This document shows positions 36,479-44,872 of a stretch of 46,814 nucleotides of DNA, piece by piece. Under the pieces are notes generated by a model. It was not told where the DNA came from. It ran no database searches and saw only the letters and a list, made by a program, of their open reading frames with translations. This DNA is from Nitrosomonadales bacterium (GTDB lineage: Bacteria > Pseudomonadota > Gammaproteobacteria > Burkholderiales > Nitrosomonadaceae). Both the position numbers and the translations under genes were made by a program. Position 1 is the stretch's first letter; each line of letters starts with the position of its first letter. The stretch covers positions 1 through 46,814 of the forward strand of contig VFJL01000026.1 in NCBI GenBank assembly GCA_009886095.1, given 5' to 3'.

Positions 36479-38182
36479 ATGCCGCATAGCCTCACCTTAA
36501 TCACTACCATTGCCGCCAGCCTGGGTCTTGCCTTGATACTGGGACTCATCGCCCATCGATTGAAGCTACCGGTACTGGTCGGCTACCTGCTCGCGGGTGT
36601 CATTCTTGGCCCAGCGACGCCAGGCTTCGTTGCCGACATTGAGTTATCGCGCCAATTGGCGGAAATCGGCGTGATTCTTCTGATGTTCGGTGTCGGTCTG
36701 CACTTCTCGCTGGACGATTTATTAGCTGTTCGGCGTATTGCCGTGCCAGGTGCGATCCTGCAGATTGCAGTGGCAACCGCCCTTGGTGTCGGAGTTGCCA
36801 CCCTCTGGGGTTGGAGCCTGGGTGCAGGTCTGGTATTTGGTCTGGCACTTTCAGTGGCAAGCACCGTCGTGCTGTTACGGGCGTTGGAGCAGCGCAACGC
36901 ACTCAAGTCAGTCAACGGACAGATTGCAGTAGGCTGGCTGGTAGTCGAGGATCTGGCGATGGTGCTGGTACTGGTATTGCTGCCGCCGCTCGCAGGCTGG
37001 CTGGGTGGCGATACCAGCGGCTCTACGGTGGGCGCATCCGATCCAGACCTGTTAATTACACTTCTGATTACCTTCGGTAAGGTTGCAGTCTTCATCGCTC
37101 TTATGCTGGTTGTTGGCAAGCGAGTATTCCCGTGGTTGCTCTGGCATGTCGCCAGTACCAACTCGAAGGAACTCTTTATCTTGAGTGTAATCGCGGTGGC
37201 GGTGGGCATTGCCTACGGCTCTGCGATGCTGTTTGGTGTCTCTTTTGCACTTGGTGCTTTTTTTGCTGGCATGGTCATGCGCGAGTCTCATCTGAGCCAT
37301 CGGGCTGCACAGGAGTCACTGCCGCTCAGGGATGCTTTCTCGGTTTTGTTTTTCGTATCGGTCGGAATGCTGTTCGATCCAGACATCGTGATGCAACAAC
37401 CGCTGCGGGTGCTCGCGGTAGTTGCCATCATTGTGATGGGTAAATCCCTGGCTGCTTTTTTGCTCGTGCTTGCTTTCCGCTATCCGCTGAATACCGCGCT
37501 TACGGTATCGGCCAGTCTCGCACAAATCGGTGAATTCTCATTCATCCTTACAGCGCTGGGGGTTTCCCTTGGACTGCTGCCGGTCGAAGGCCAGAATCTC
37601 ATATTAGCGGGAGCGCTGATCTCGATCACACTTAATCCGCTGGTATTCCAGATGATCGAACCCGCGCAAACCTGGATCCGCGCACGCTCGCAGCTCGCCC
37701 GCACGTTGGAGCGCACCGACGATCCGCTGGCGGAGCTGCCAATGACAGTCGCATCAAGCTATGTCACCGAACATGTGGTGCTGGTCGGTTATGGCCGAGT
37801 CGGCCAGCGCATTGGTGAATCTTTGGCAGAGAAGGGATTGCCAGTAGTGGTGGCCGAACAAAACCGCGAAGTGGTCGAGCGGTTGCGCAAGCGCGGAATT
37901 CATGCCGTCGCCGGTGATGCCGCAGAACCGGCAGTGCTGATACAGGCACATATAGCACGGGCCAGCATGCTGGTGATTGCGATCCCTGATACATTGCGGG
38001 CACGCAGCATGGTTGAAACCGCGCGCATACTTAACCCGCAAATCGAGGTTGTCATCCGTACGCATAGCGATGAAGAAGCCGCACTGTTGCGCAATGAAGG
38101 GATGGGGACGGTATTTCAGGGTGAACACGAGCTTGCGCTCAGCATGACCCGCCATATACTGGAAAAAATTGCAGCCAAATAG
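36479..38182 (+). CDS. ybaL: CPA2-type cation/proton antiporter with TrkA-N domain
   Basis: A 567-residue inner-membrane protein. The first 385 or so residues form about 12 hydrophobic segments of the Na+/H+ exchanger fold (LPVLVGYLLAGVILGP; LSVASTVVLLRALE; VVEDLAMVLVLVLLP). The C-terminal 150 residues are a cytosolic TrkA-N nucleotide-binding domain (VLVGYGRVGQRIGESLAEKG). This is the layout of E. coli YbaL, related to the KefB/KefC potassium efflux proteins. The ion specificity cannot be read from sequence. It ends 38 bases before the ArsC-like gene. Confidence 0.9.
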   Translation: MPHSLTLITTIAASLGLALILGLIAHRLKLPVLVGYLLAGVILGPATPGFVADIELSRQLAEIGVILLMFGVGLHFSLDDLLAVRRIAVPGAILQIAVATALGVGVATLWGWSLGAGLVFGLALSVASTVVLLRALEQRNALKSVNGQIAVGWLVVEDLAMVLVLVLLPPLAGWLGGDTSGSTVGASDPDLLITLLITFGKVAVFIALMLVVGKRVFPWLLWHVASTNSKELFILSVIAVAVGIAYGSAMLFGVSFALGAFFAGMVMRESHLSHRAAQESLPLRDAFSVLFFVSVGMLFDPDIVMQQPLRVLAVVAIIVMGKSLAAFLLVLAFRYPLNTALTVSASLAQIGEFSFILTALGVSLGLLPVEGQNLILAGALISITLNPLVFQMIEPAQTWIRARSQLARTLERTDDPLAELPMTVASSYVTEHVVLVGYGRVGQRIGESLAEKGLPVVVAEQNREVVERLRKRGIHAVAGDAAEPAVLIQAHIARASMLVIAIPDTLRARSMVETARILNPQIEVVIRTHSDEEAALLRNEGMGTVFQGEHELALSMTRHILEKIAAK

Positions 38183-38220
38183 ATAATCATATTGTATCGA
38201 GCGAACACAGGAGGAAGTAC

Positions 38221-38574
38221 ATGAGCAACAAGATAACTATTTATCAGAAACCTACCTGCAGCAAATGCAGAGCCACGCTTGCCATCCTCAAGGAGAGCAG
38301 GGAAGAGTTCGAGGCGGTCAATTACTACGAGATGCCTCTAACCATAGAACAGTTACGCGGGTTGATTGAAAAGCTGGGTGTGCCGGTGCGCGATGTGCTG
38401 CGCAGTGATGAACTGCTGGCACGCAGCCTCAAGCTTGCCGAACAGCAGCTATCGGATGATGAGCTGATCAAAATTATGGTAGACAACCCGGATCTGATTC
38501 AGCGACCAATTGTAGTGCGCGGTGATGAGGCCGTTCTCTGCCGACCAGCAGAGAAGGTAATGAAATTGTTGTAG
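38221..38574 (+). CDS. ArsC-family reductase (YfgD-like)
   Basis: A 117-residue thioredoxin-fold protein of the ArsC/Spx group. The active-site region is KPTCSKCRATL with C13 and C16, and the C-terminal RPIVVRGDEAVLCRP matches the arsenate reductase signature. No other arsenic genes are nearby, so a general thiol reductase role is equally possible. A very strong AGGAGG lies about 6 bases before the ATG. Probably co-transcribed with the antiporter. Confidence 0.88.
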   Translation: MSNKITIYQKPTCSKCRATLAILKESREEFEAVNYYEMPLTIEQLRGLIEKLGVPVRDVLRSDELLARSLKLAEQQLSDDELIKIMVDNPDLIQRPIVVRGDEAVLCRPAEKVMKLL

Positions 38575-39001
38575 TGAAGTTATTTGTGATGGTTGCGGCT
38601 TGATATGACAGTCTGTAGCGTGTCGGTTTGCGACTTTCGCCACAGGCAGAAACGTGCCAACTATCGCCGTTCAGATTGGCCGTTACGAACGTCTGTTCTT
38701 CGGCCAAAGGATTGCCAATGGCTTGGTCAAATATACTGGTGTCATTTTGTAAAAACTACCGTTTCAGCATCATAGCCTGCTGCCGAAACCGCTCAACTTT
38801 GCTATCCTCCATTTGGGCTGACCTCCTGGGATTGGTGGTTTTCGTGTCGTAACAAAAGCTTACCATCAGTAGTGCTCAGCCCCCTATTTTTAGGGGCGCC
38901 AAAGCCTTAACCGAGTACCATGACCCCCAGTCGCCGTTTTTAGGATTGCCACCCAGATCAATATTCCAATCGCAGCCAACAAATAAAACGTCTATTTCTG
39001 G
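38575..39001. other. intergenic region at the GC boundary, no intact gene
   Basis: No supportable gene here. There is a hairpin at about 38882-38895 (CCCCTA, TT, TAGGGG) without a T tract. An 18-codon minus-strand frame at 38756-38812 has AGGAGG about 9 bases upstream but is too short to support. The region separates the core-like genes from the GC-rich tail operon and may be the scar of an insertion. Confidence 0.4.
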
Positions 39002-39355
39002 TTACCGAGGTTTTTTGCTGCGCACTTCTTTTTTTGAATTTCCGGTTTTCCTATCTTTGGATGGGTCGTTTCGTTCCGCAAGTTGTTCTTTGAGGTCGTT
39101 CAATTCCTTTTGCAGTTTGACGGTGCTCGCTTTACGTTGCGCGACGCGCTCATCCCAACGGCTTACGGCTATATCACGCTCCTTGATGGCGGTTTCGACT
39201 TCAACCTGGGCGCGCGCAACCGACTGCTCCTTTTCCTTGACCAACACATCAATGGGTGGCACCTTGCCTGCGGTTCCTGATACCAAGCTGTGCGTGAGCC
39301 GGGTGGCAAGGTCATTTTGCAGTTTGAGCGCTTGCTCCAGTGTCTTGATGTTCAT
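39002..39355 (-). CDS. small coiled-coil protein of the tail operon
   Basis: A 117-residue highly charged protein. Residues about 35-95 form a continuous heptad-like coiled coil (EKEQSVARAQVEVETAIKER and onward) and the C-terminus is a basic Lys/Arg/Ser tail. AAGGAG precedes the ATG 12 bases downstream of the beta-helix gene, so it belongs to the same transcript. Being last in a tail-like operon, it could be a chaperone or structural partner of the large protein before it. No family recognised. Confidence 0.75.
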   Translation of the reverse strand: MNIKTLEQALKLQNDLATRLTHSLVSGTAGKVPPIDVLVKEKEQSVARAQVEVETAIKERDIAVSRWDERVAQRKASTVKLQKELNDLKEQLAERNDPSKDRKTGNSKKEVRSKKPR

Positions 39356-39367
39356 GTTGTACGCTCC

Positions 39368-42300
39368 TTAAATTTTGACGTTGAAATTGGCGATCGGTAG
39401 CGGCGTGACCGTGCCGGTCTGAATGTAATCCCCGGTGGTGATGTTGCCCATCAGCGAGATCTTGTTGCGGTTGGACAGCGACATCGCGTTGACCTTGGCG
39501 GCGGCCTTGACGTGATTTCCCATGACGATCAGGTGCCCGCCCCACAGTCGCACGGTGGCGCCAAGGTCGCTCGCCTCGGCATTGAGGTGGTTGCAGACAT
39601 TATTGTTAAAGGTCACCTTCTCAAAACGCAGATCAATGGTGTCGGTGTACTGAATACGCCTGAATTCCACCAACTGGCTGCGGCCCGGGCCACAGAAGTG
39701 ATTGTCGTCCACCTGCGCGCTGCCGAACATGTAGGCGATTTCGCCCGACCCAGTCAAGTAACGCAAAGCAAGCGGCCCGATCAGCAACAATGCGCGGTGT
39801 TCGTTGAGCAGTTCGAGCTTGGCAAGCTGGGTATAACCGACGCGGTTGCCACTGATCTGGCAGGCGGGTATCCAGCCGCCGATGCCGATTGCATTGACGG
39901 TCGTGACCTGGTTGCCGTCGGCAGAGATGCCGGTGTCGACCACCTCGCAGTCTTCGATGCGCAGATGGGCACCGGTAGGCGTCCACACCTCTTCGGCGTA
40001 TACGCCGATGCCGATCGATAATACCGAAGCATAGCCGCAGTTGCGCACTCGGTTTCCGAGCAGTGCGGTATTGCCGCGTACGAATAGCGCCATCCCCAGC
40101 AGCAAACAGGATTGTAGCGTGTTGCCGATGACCTCCAGGTTGGATTCCTGTGTGGCGGTGATGCCGGTGCCTGCCTGATCGATGTGATTACCCGCTATAT
40201 GGCTGCGTTCGCCCTCACTGAGATGCACGGCGAAGAACACTTCGCGCAGGTCGTTATTGTCGATACGGCTGTCGCTACACTCATCCACCCGTACGCCGTA
40301 CCATCCGGTGCCACCGCCATCGATGTGATTGCCAGCGATAGCCGGACAGGCAATGCGTGAGACGACAATTCCCGATTGCGGGCCCAGCAATTGATTGTCG
40401 CGCACCACAGCGTGATCGGCGGCGCGGCCATTTTTTGCATCGGCTAGGCAATAGATGCCGGCGGACACCGTCAGCTGCCCCTTCTCTGCAATCGCTCCCA
40501 TGAAATTAGCGACGATCATCGCGTGATCACCGCTGACACGAATGCCGCCCCACGCAGCGGAGAGCAGGTCAATCTGGTTGCCGCGCACCTCGCATTGAGC
40601 AGCTTCGACATCGATTGCATAAAAGCGGGCATCTAGGTAATTGCGCATTTGTGCGACATCGGAGGGAAACTTATCTTGCGTGATACCGGCACTGCGGCTG
40701 ATGCGATTGCCCGATATGAGCGAACCCACGGCGTTATGGCGCAAAGAGATACCGACCCAGAAATGGCGGATGCGGTTGTTCTCGATGCGACAAGCTTGGG
40801 TGTTATTGGTGTCTATCCATATGCCGTATTGGCCGTTGGAGCCATCGGCTTGGCCGAGGAACATACCGGTGATGCCTGCAATGGCATTGTCGGTGATGCG
40901 CAGACCGCCCTGATAATCGCTGCTCAGGATGCCGATGAGAAAATTGTCCAGACGATTGGCTATAAGCTCGACATCGGTCACGCCGCTCAAATTGATGCCG
41001 ACATAGGAAGGCGGCGTTTGCGTCTCGGGAACCACGGCAGAGAGCGCACAGTGCTCCACCCGCACCCGCGTGCAATTTTCCAGATACAGCAGCGCACCGA
41101 TGTTGGTGGCGGCGGCAGCCGTCGCTTCGAAGCATATACTTTCTACGACGATGTCGCTGACCAGCGCATTGGCGTCGCCAATCTGCAATGTTCTGGTCAG
41201 CCCCGCTCCACGCACAATGACGCCGGGACTCTCGCCGCGCAGGATGATGTGTGACGCGAATATCTGAATGGTCGCGCTGATGTCATGCACGCCCGTTTTC
41301 AGACACACGCAACCGCCTTCGTCCGGCAGCGAGTCGATCGCGGTCTGGATATTTTCGCCAGGTGCGACATTGATAGTGCAGCACCCGCCGCATTCAGGCG
41401 GCCATTTCACGCGGCAGTCGGTCTCGTCGTCGGGGAAAGTGACGATGGACAGCCGCGCATAATGGCGATGGATGCCGCGCGGCGGCACTTGGGTGTAGGT
41501 TTCCACCGAGGTGTCGTTGGTGCGTGCCGCAGATACCCAATAGTCCCCGCAGTGGAATCCGCCGCCAGAGGGATCGAGACCGAATTGAATTTTAATTCCG
41601 TTTTCCAGCACCACCCAAACGCTCGCAGCCGGCACCGGGATCAGACCGGTACTGCCCGCCGCGTCGAGATTGACGATGACATTATTGTTCGCGTCGCGCA
41701 CTGTGCCCTTCTGGTCCCAGCGTCGCACACGGGTGTGGCGGGAATCCAAGGTGTCGAGGCCACCGCCGGGAACGAGATTCGCCGGCAACGCGGGGGTGAA
41801 GCTGATGGTTTGCTTGGCGTCGTCAACGCTGATCTTGCGCATCACGCCGCGACGTAGCGCGGGATCGCCGTTTTCTCCGCTGAGCTCGCGCCGGTCGTCG
41901 AGTATCTCCACCCAGTCACCGGTATTGAAACGCAACACCGCGTCACGGCCCAAGCTGGCCAATTTGAGTTCGGTGCTGGTCGCGGTCTGAGAGACAATTT
42001 CCACTACATTGCTCGCCACGCTGGCGTTGTCGCGCGACCATTTGAACGTCGCCGTTCCCACGGAGCCACCGCTGTGAATCTCGACTCGATAGAGCTGGTT
42101 CTCCAGTCCGCGATAACCGCCGCTTGGCGGCAGTTCGCATGGATCGAGATCGGGCGGAACACCCTCCGCCTTGATCGACATGCGCCCGGCAGATGGAGCA
42201 ATGAGCGCTTGCCAGCCAGCTACAGTGGCGTCGGGTGCGGTGCAGTTGGCTCCGCCGACATTAGCCAGCAAACGCACCTGCCAGACAGTTTGTTGGCGAG

Positions 42301-42805
42301 TGGTGGTGTCCACGCTCACGGCGCTTTCCACCAGGTTAGGTTGCTGTAAATGGGTGACCTCGCGCTGCCAAACTTCAAGATAGGCGAGGTGCAGTCCGCC
42401 GCTGGGCAAGCTCGGTGGCGCGGGGAAATATGGCTGCAGGTTATATGCCAATGCCGTTTGCCCGCGCAGTTCGGCGAGCACAGGATCAAACTCCGCCGTG
42501 CCGCCGCCGTGATTCTCCGCCAGCAGCCCATCCACATACATGCGGCCGCGACCGATGGTAATGTTGCCGCCTGCGGCCAGTATCTTGAAGGCGTCTGGCG
42601 TCTGTGGCGAGACCACCGCCACGCCCGTGATACCCGGCGTAACATGCACGCCGAAGGTATCCACGCTCTCGGCGCGCAAGCGCCTGTCCAGCACCGCTAC
42701 CCACTCATTCCAATCCGAGTCCAGTTGCACGCGCCCTTGCTGCATCAAGACGCCGGACAGATCGATGCGAGGATCGAATCGAACTCGGCTGTAATCTCCA
42801 CTCAT
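39368..42805 (-). CDS. giant right-handed beta-helix protein (DUF6519-type N-terminus)
   Basis: A 1145-residue protein with no signal peptide. The N-terminal 450 or so residues begin MSGDYSRVRFDPRIDLSGVL and QQGRVQLDSDWNEW, the pattern of the DUF6519 domain found in phage-tail-like gene clusters. After a Cys-rich hinge (CRVKWPPECGGCC), residues about 480-1130 consist of short parallel beta-helix turns rich in ASN and GLY ladders (RITDNAIAG, RIENNRIRHFWVGISLRHNA, VRDNQLLGPQSGIVVS, RIDNNDLREVFFAVHLS). Such folds occur in tail spikes and polysaccharide-active enzymes, so a receptor-binding or surface-degrading role is plausible. AAGGAG precedes the ATG. Confidence 0.8.
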   Translation of the reverse strand: MSGDYSRVRFDPRIDLSGVLMQQGRVQLDSDWNEWVAVLDRRLRAESVDTFGVHVTPGITGVAVVSPQTPDAFKILAAGGNITIGRGRMYVDGLLAENHGGGTAEFDPVLAELRGQTALAYNLQPYFPAPPSLPSGGLHLAYLEVWQREVTHLQQPNLVESAVSVDTTTRQQTVWQVRLLANVGGANCTAPDATVAGWQALIAPSAGRMSIKAEGVPPDLDPCELPPSGGYRGLENQLYRVEIHSGGSVGTATFKWSRDNASVASNVVEIVSQTATSTELKLASLGRDAVLRFNTGDWVEILDDRRELSGENGDPALRRGVMRKISVDDAKQTISFTPALPANLVPGGGLDTLDSRHTRVRRWDQKGTVRDANNNVIVNLDAAGSTGLIPVPAASVWVVLENGIKIQFGLDPSGGGFHCGDYWVSAARTNDTSVETYTQVPPRGIHRHYARLSIVTFPDDETDCRVKWPPECGGCCTINVAPGENIQTAIDSLPDEGGCVCLKTGVHDISATIQIFASHIILRGESPGVIVRGAGLTRTLQIGDANALVSDIVVESICFEATAAAATNIGALLYLENCTRVRVEHCALSAVVPETQTPPSYVGINLSGVTDVELIANRLDNFLIGILSSDYQGGLRITDNAIAGITGMFLGQADGSNGQYGIWIDTNNTQACRIENNRIRHFWVGISLRHNAVGSLISGNRISRSAGITQDKFPSDVAQMRNYLDARFYAIDVEAAQCEVRGNQIDLLSAAWGGIRVSGDHAMIVANFMGAIAEKGQLTVSAGIYCLADAKNGRAADHAVVRDNQLLGPQSGIVVSRIACPAIAGNHIDGGGTGWYGVRVDECSDSRIDNNDLREVFFAVHLSEGERSHIAGNHIDQAGTGITATQESNLEVIGNTLQSCLLLGMALFVRGNTALLGNRVRNCGYASVLSIGIGVYAEEVWTPTGAHLRIEDCEVVDTGISADGNQVTTVNAIGIGGWIPACQISGNRVGYTQLAKLELLNEHRALLLIGPLALRYLTGSGEIAYMFGSAQVDDNHFCGPGRSQLVEFRRIQYTDTIDLRFEKVTFNNNVCNHLNAEASDLGATVRLWGGHLIVMGNHVKAAAKVNAMSLSNRNKISLMGNITTGDYIQTGTVTPLPIANFNVKI

Positions 42806-42822
42806 GACTTTCTCCTTATTGT

Positions 42823-42837
42823 GGCGGCAATGCCGCC
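42823..42837 (-). other. GC-rich hairpin in tail-operon junction
   Basis: GGCGGC, ATT, GCCGCC on the minus strand forms a tight 6-bp stem directly between the gpI-like stop and the ribosome-binding site of the beta-helix gene. There is no T tract, so it is more likely an mRNA-processing or stability element than a terminator. Confidence 0.35.
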
Positions 42838-42838
42838 C

Positions 42839-44872
42839 TTAACTTCCGTAGATCAATCCCGCTTCCAGGCCAAAGCGCAAATATTCTTCCAGCCGCACGC
42901 GCAGATTGGTTTCGCGTTGTGGCTGATACAAACCATGCAGCACGCCCATCTCGCTTTCGTCATGGGCGCCACGACGTATCTTGTCTGAGGTGCTCTGTAG
43001 CAACTGGCAATAGCCGGGATCACCGTAATGTAGCGAAGTGAATTGCGGCCAGATCTGCTGCTCGCTATCTTCAGGTTGGCAGTGATAGCGGGATGGTGTG
43101 CGCGAGCCAGGCGGTATATAGGAAAAACGCACGCAGCCTTGCTGGCGGCGCTCGGTCCAAAGCGGTGCTTTCCACAGGTCACTGCTTTTAGTTAGCGCGG
43201 CGACAAAGATGCAATCACTGGCCAGCGTCAATTGCCGGGTGTGAACTTTGCCGATGACGGTGCAGCTTTCCAACGTGAGCGCGCCGCCTTCTGCGAGTGC
43301 ATCGGCGCCGGGGCCACGGAAGGCAATGAATTTTTGCGAGGTCGCATCCACGATGCATTCGCGTAACGAGACTTCGGCATCAGCGACAATATGCAGCGGT
43401 GCGGTAATGCAGCGTTCCAGCTCTATCTTGGCAAAGGCATGACTGACCACCAGGCCGGGGGAATCGGCCGCTCCGAACGTTCCCGGCACCAGCGTGCAAT
43501 CGCGCAGCACGAGATAACGCGGCTGAGTGTCGGGGAAAGCAGCCATCCGGAGTGTGCCGCCGCTAATCACCCAGCCGTCGAGGATCAAGGTGGCTTCGGT
43601 GCCGAGCGTGAGCGCAATGTCGCCACTCGCCGCCAGCAGCGGGCGCGCACCATTGACCGCACGCAACACGACTGTCTTACCGGCATTCACGGTGATCGAG
43701 GGCGTCTCCACATAACGGTGGCTGTCAAGCACTTCCACCGTGCCGCCATTTTGCACCAAGTTGAGCGCGGGTTGCAGTGCTGCGCCACCCTGCACGGTTT
43801 GCAGCGGCGTGACCGGCACGGCGGAATCACCGCGCTCGTATTCGCCGCCGCCGATAGCGATGGTGAAGCCGTAGTGAAAGCTCACCAGCGGAGTCGAGGC
43901 CGGCGCATCGGCGAACGCGATGCGGCCCAGCACCGGATCGATAGCCGCCAGTCCGGAACCGGCAGCAGGCTGGTGCGCCCACGCGATCACATTGCCGCCA
44001 GCGTCCTTGATGTCGCTAAGATCGCAGATGCGGATGTTGTTGCGCGCAAATAATTGCAGCGGATTGCCGTCCAGTTCCAGCCATAAACTCTTGCCGGGGC
44101 CGTAGTAGTCGCCGAGATGAGCCTTGAGCCAGCGGCGCAGGAGTGGCATGGGCACGTTGCGCGGTTCGGCCAGATGCGCTATCTCTTCTTCCGTTTCCGG
44201 CGTGTTGTAAAGCGCCATGTCGGTGCCCAGCGGATTGAAGCGGAAGCGCAGGCCGCCGCCGATATCTGGATCGATCACTGCCGGCGAGCGGGTCAACGGA
44301 AACGCGCGTACCCGCCACAGATAAAGGCCAATGTTGGGAATATTGTGGCGTGCGGCACTGGTGCTGATGCGCCGCACGTCTACGGTGTGAGCGATCGTGT
44401 CGAAGGCGGTGTCGCGCCAGCGCAGTCTTTCCTGGTTGCGCAGATCCGGCGCGTAGTGCGCATGGGTACGCAGATGGTTCATATTCTGTGTCCAGCCCAA
44501 CAGCTGAAAGAACTCCACTGCCCGCGCCGGCCAGCCAGTGACATCGCACGCCAGTTGCTCGAGCATGGATGCCGTGCCCTTGCGGCGGCGGTAGCGGATA
44601 GTGTTGGCCACGTCGGCACGCGGCGAGGCCACATTAGGCACCACGCCGTGTAGGGTGCGATAGCCGATGAGATCACCGATGTAGGGCGCCACCCATGGCG
44701 CGCAGGTTTCGATAAATTGGTCGTCGTAAAGTTGTTCGAGGTTTTCCTCCATGGCTGCCACCTGCTCGGCGATGACGGCGAGCAGCTCGCGTAGCGGATA
44801 GCCTTGCTCCGCATCGCGGATGCGGTGGATTGCGGGCAGCAGTTCGTAGAGGCGGTTGGCGGTCGTGTTCAC
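42839..44872 (-). CDS. gpI-like tail/baseplate protein with beta-helical C-terminal part
   Basis: A 677-residue protein. The first 200 or so residues (NRLYELLPAIHRIRDAEQG, LEQLYDDQFIETCAPWVAPY, IGDLIGYRTLHG, RRRKGTASMLEQLACDVTGW) match the tail protein that follows gpJ-like baseplate proteins in contractile tail and extracellular injection clusters. The middle (about 350-560) is strand-rich and pectate-lyase-like (ATLILDGWVISGGTLRM; LVLRDCTLVPGTFG). The GTG start overlaps the upstream stop by 4 bases (GTGA) with GGAGGAG just ahead, so translation is coupled to the baseplate gene. Confidence 0.82.
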   Translation of the reverse strand: MNTTANRLYELLPAIHRIRDAEQGYPLRELLAVIAEQVAAMEENLEQLYDDQFIETCAPWVAPYIGDLIGYRTLHGVVPNVASPRADVANTIRYRRRKGTASMLEQLACDVTGWPARAVEFFQLLGWTQNMNHLRTHAHYAPDLRNQERLRWRDTAFDTIAHTVDVRRISTSAARHNIPNIGLYLWRVRAFPLTRSPAVIDPDIGGGLRFRFNPLGTDMALYNTPETEEEIAHLAEPRNVPMPLLRRWLKAHLGDYYGPGKSLWLELDGNPLQLFARNNIRICDLSDIKDAGGNVIAWAHQPAAGSGLAAIDPVLGRIAFADAPASTPLVSFHYGFTIAIGGGEYERGDSAVPVTPLQTVQGGAALQPALNLVQNGGTVEVLDSHRYVETPSITVNAGKTVVLRAVNGARPLLAASGDIALTLGTEATLILDGWVISGGTLRMAAFPDTQPRYLVLRDCTLVPGTFGAADSPGLVVSHAFAKIELERCITAPLHIVADAEVSLRECIVDATSQKFIAFRGPGADALAEGGALTLESCTVIGKVHTRQLTLASDCIFVAALTKSSDLWKAPLWTERRQQGCVRFSYIPPGSRTPSRYHCQPEDSEQQIWPQFTSLHYGDPGYCQLLQSTSDKIRRGAHDESEMGVLHGLYQPQRETNLRVRLEEYLRFGLEAGLIYGS

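Noticed and set aside
38221-38574. Arsenic resistance locus
   Set aside because: Only a single ArsC-like gene is present, without arsR, arsB or acr3; it is better read as a YfgD-like thiol protein paired with the antiporter.
38756-38812. 18-residue minus-strand frame with a strong AGGAGG upstream
   Set aside because: Too short to judge and no similarity recognised; it may be the start of a decayed gene.
40649-41254. 201-codon plus-strand frame antisense to the beta-helix gene
   Set aside because: It is a shadow of the repetitive beta-helix coding sequence; the minus frame has ribosome-binding site, domain and operon support.
43391-44053. 220-codon plus-strand frame antisense to the gpI-like gene
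   Set aside because: Compositionally biased antisense frame in GC-rich coding DNA without any motif.
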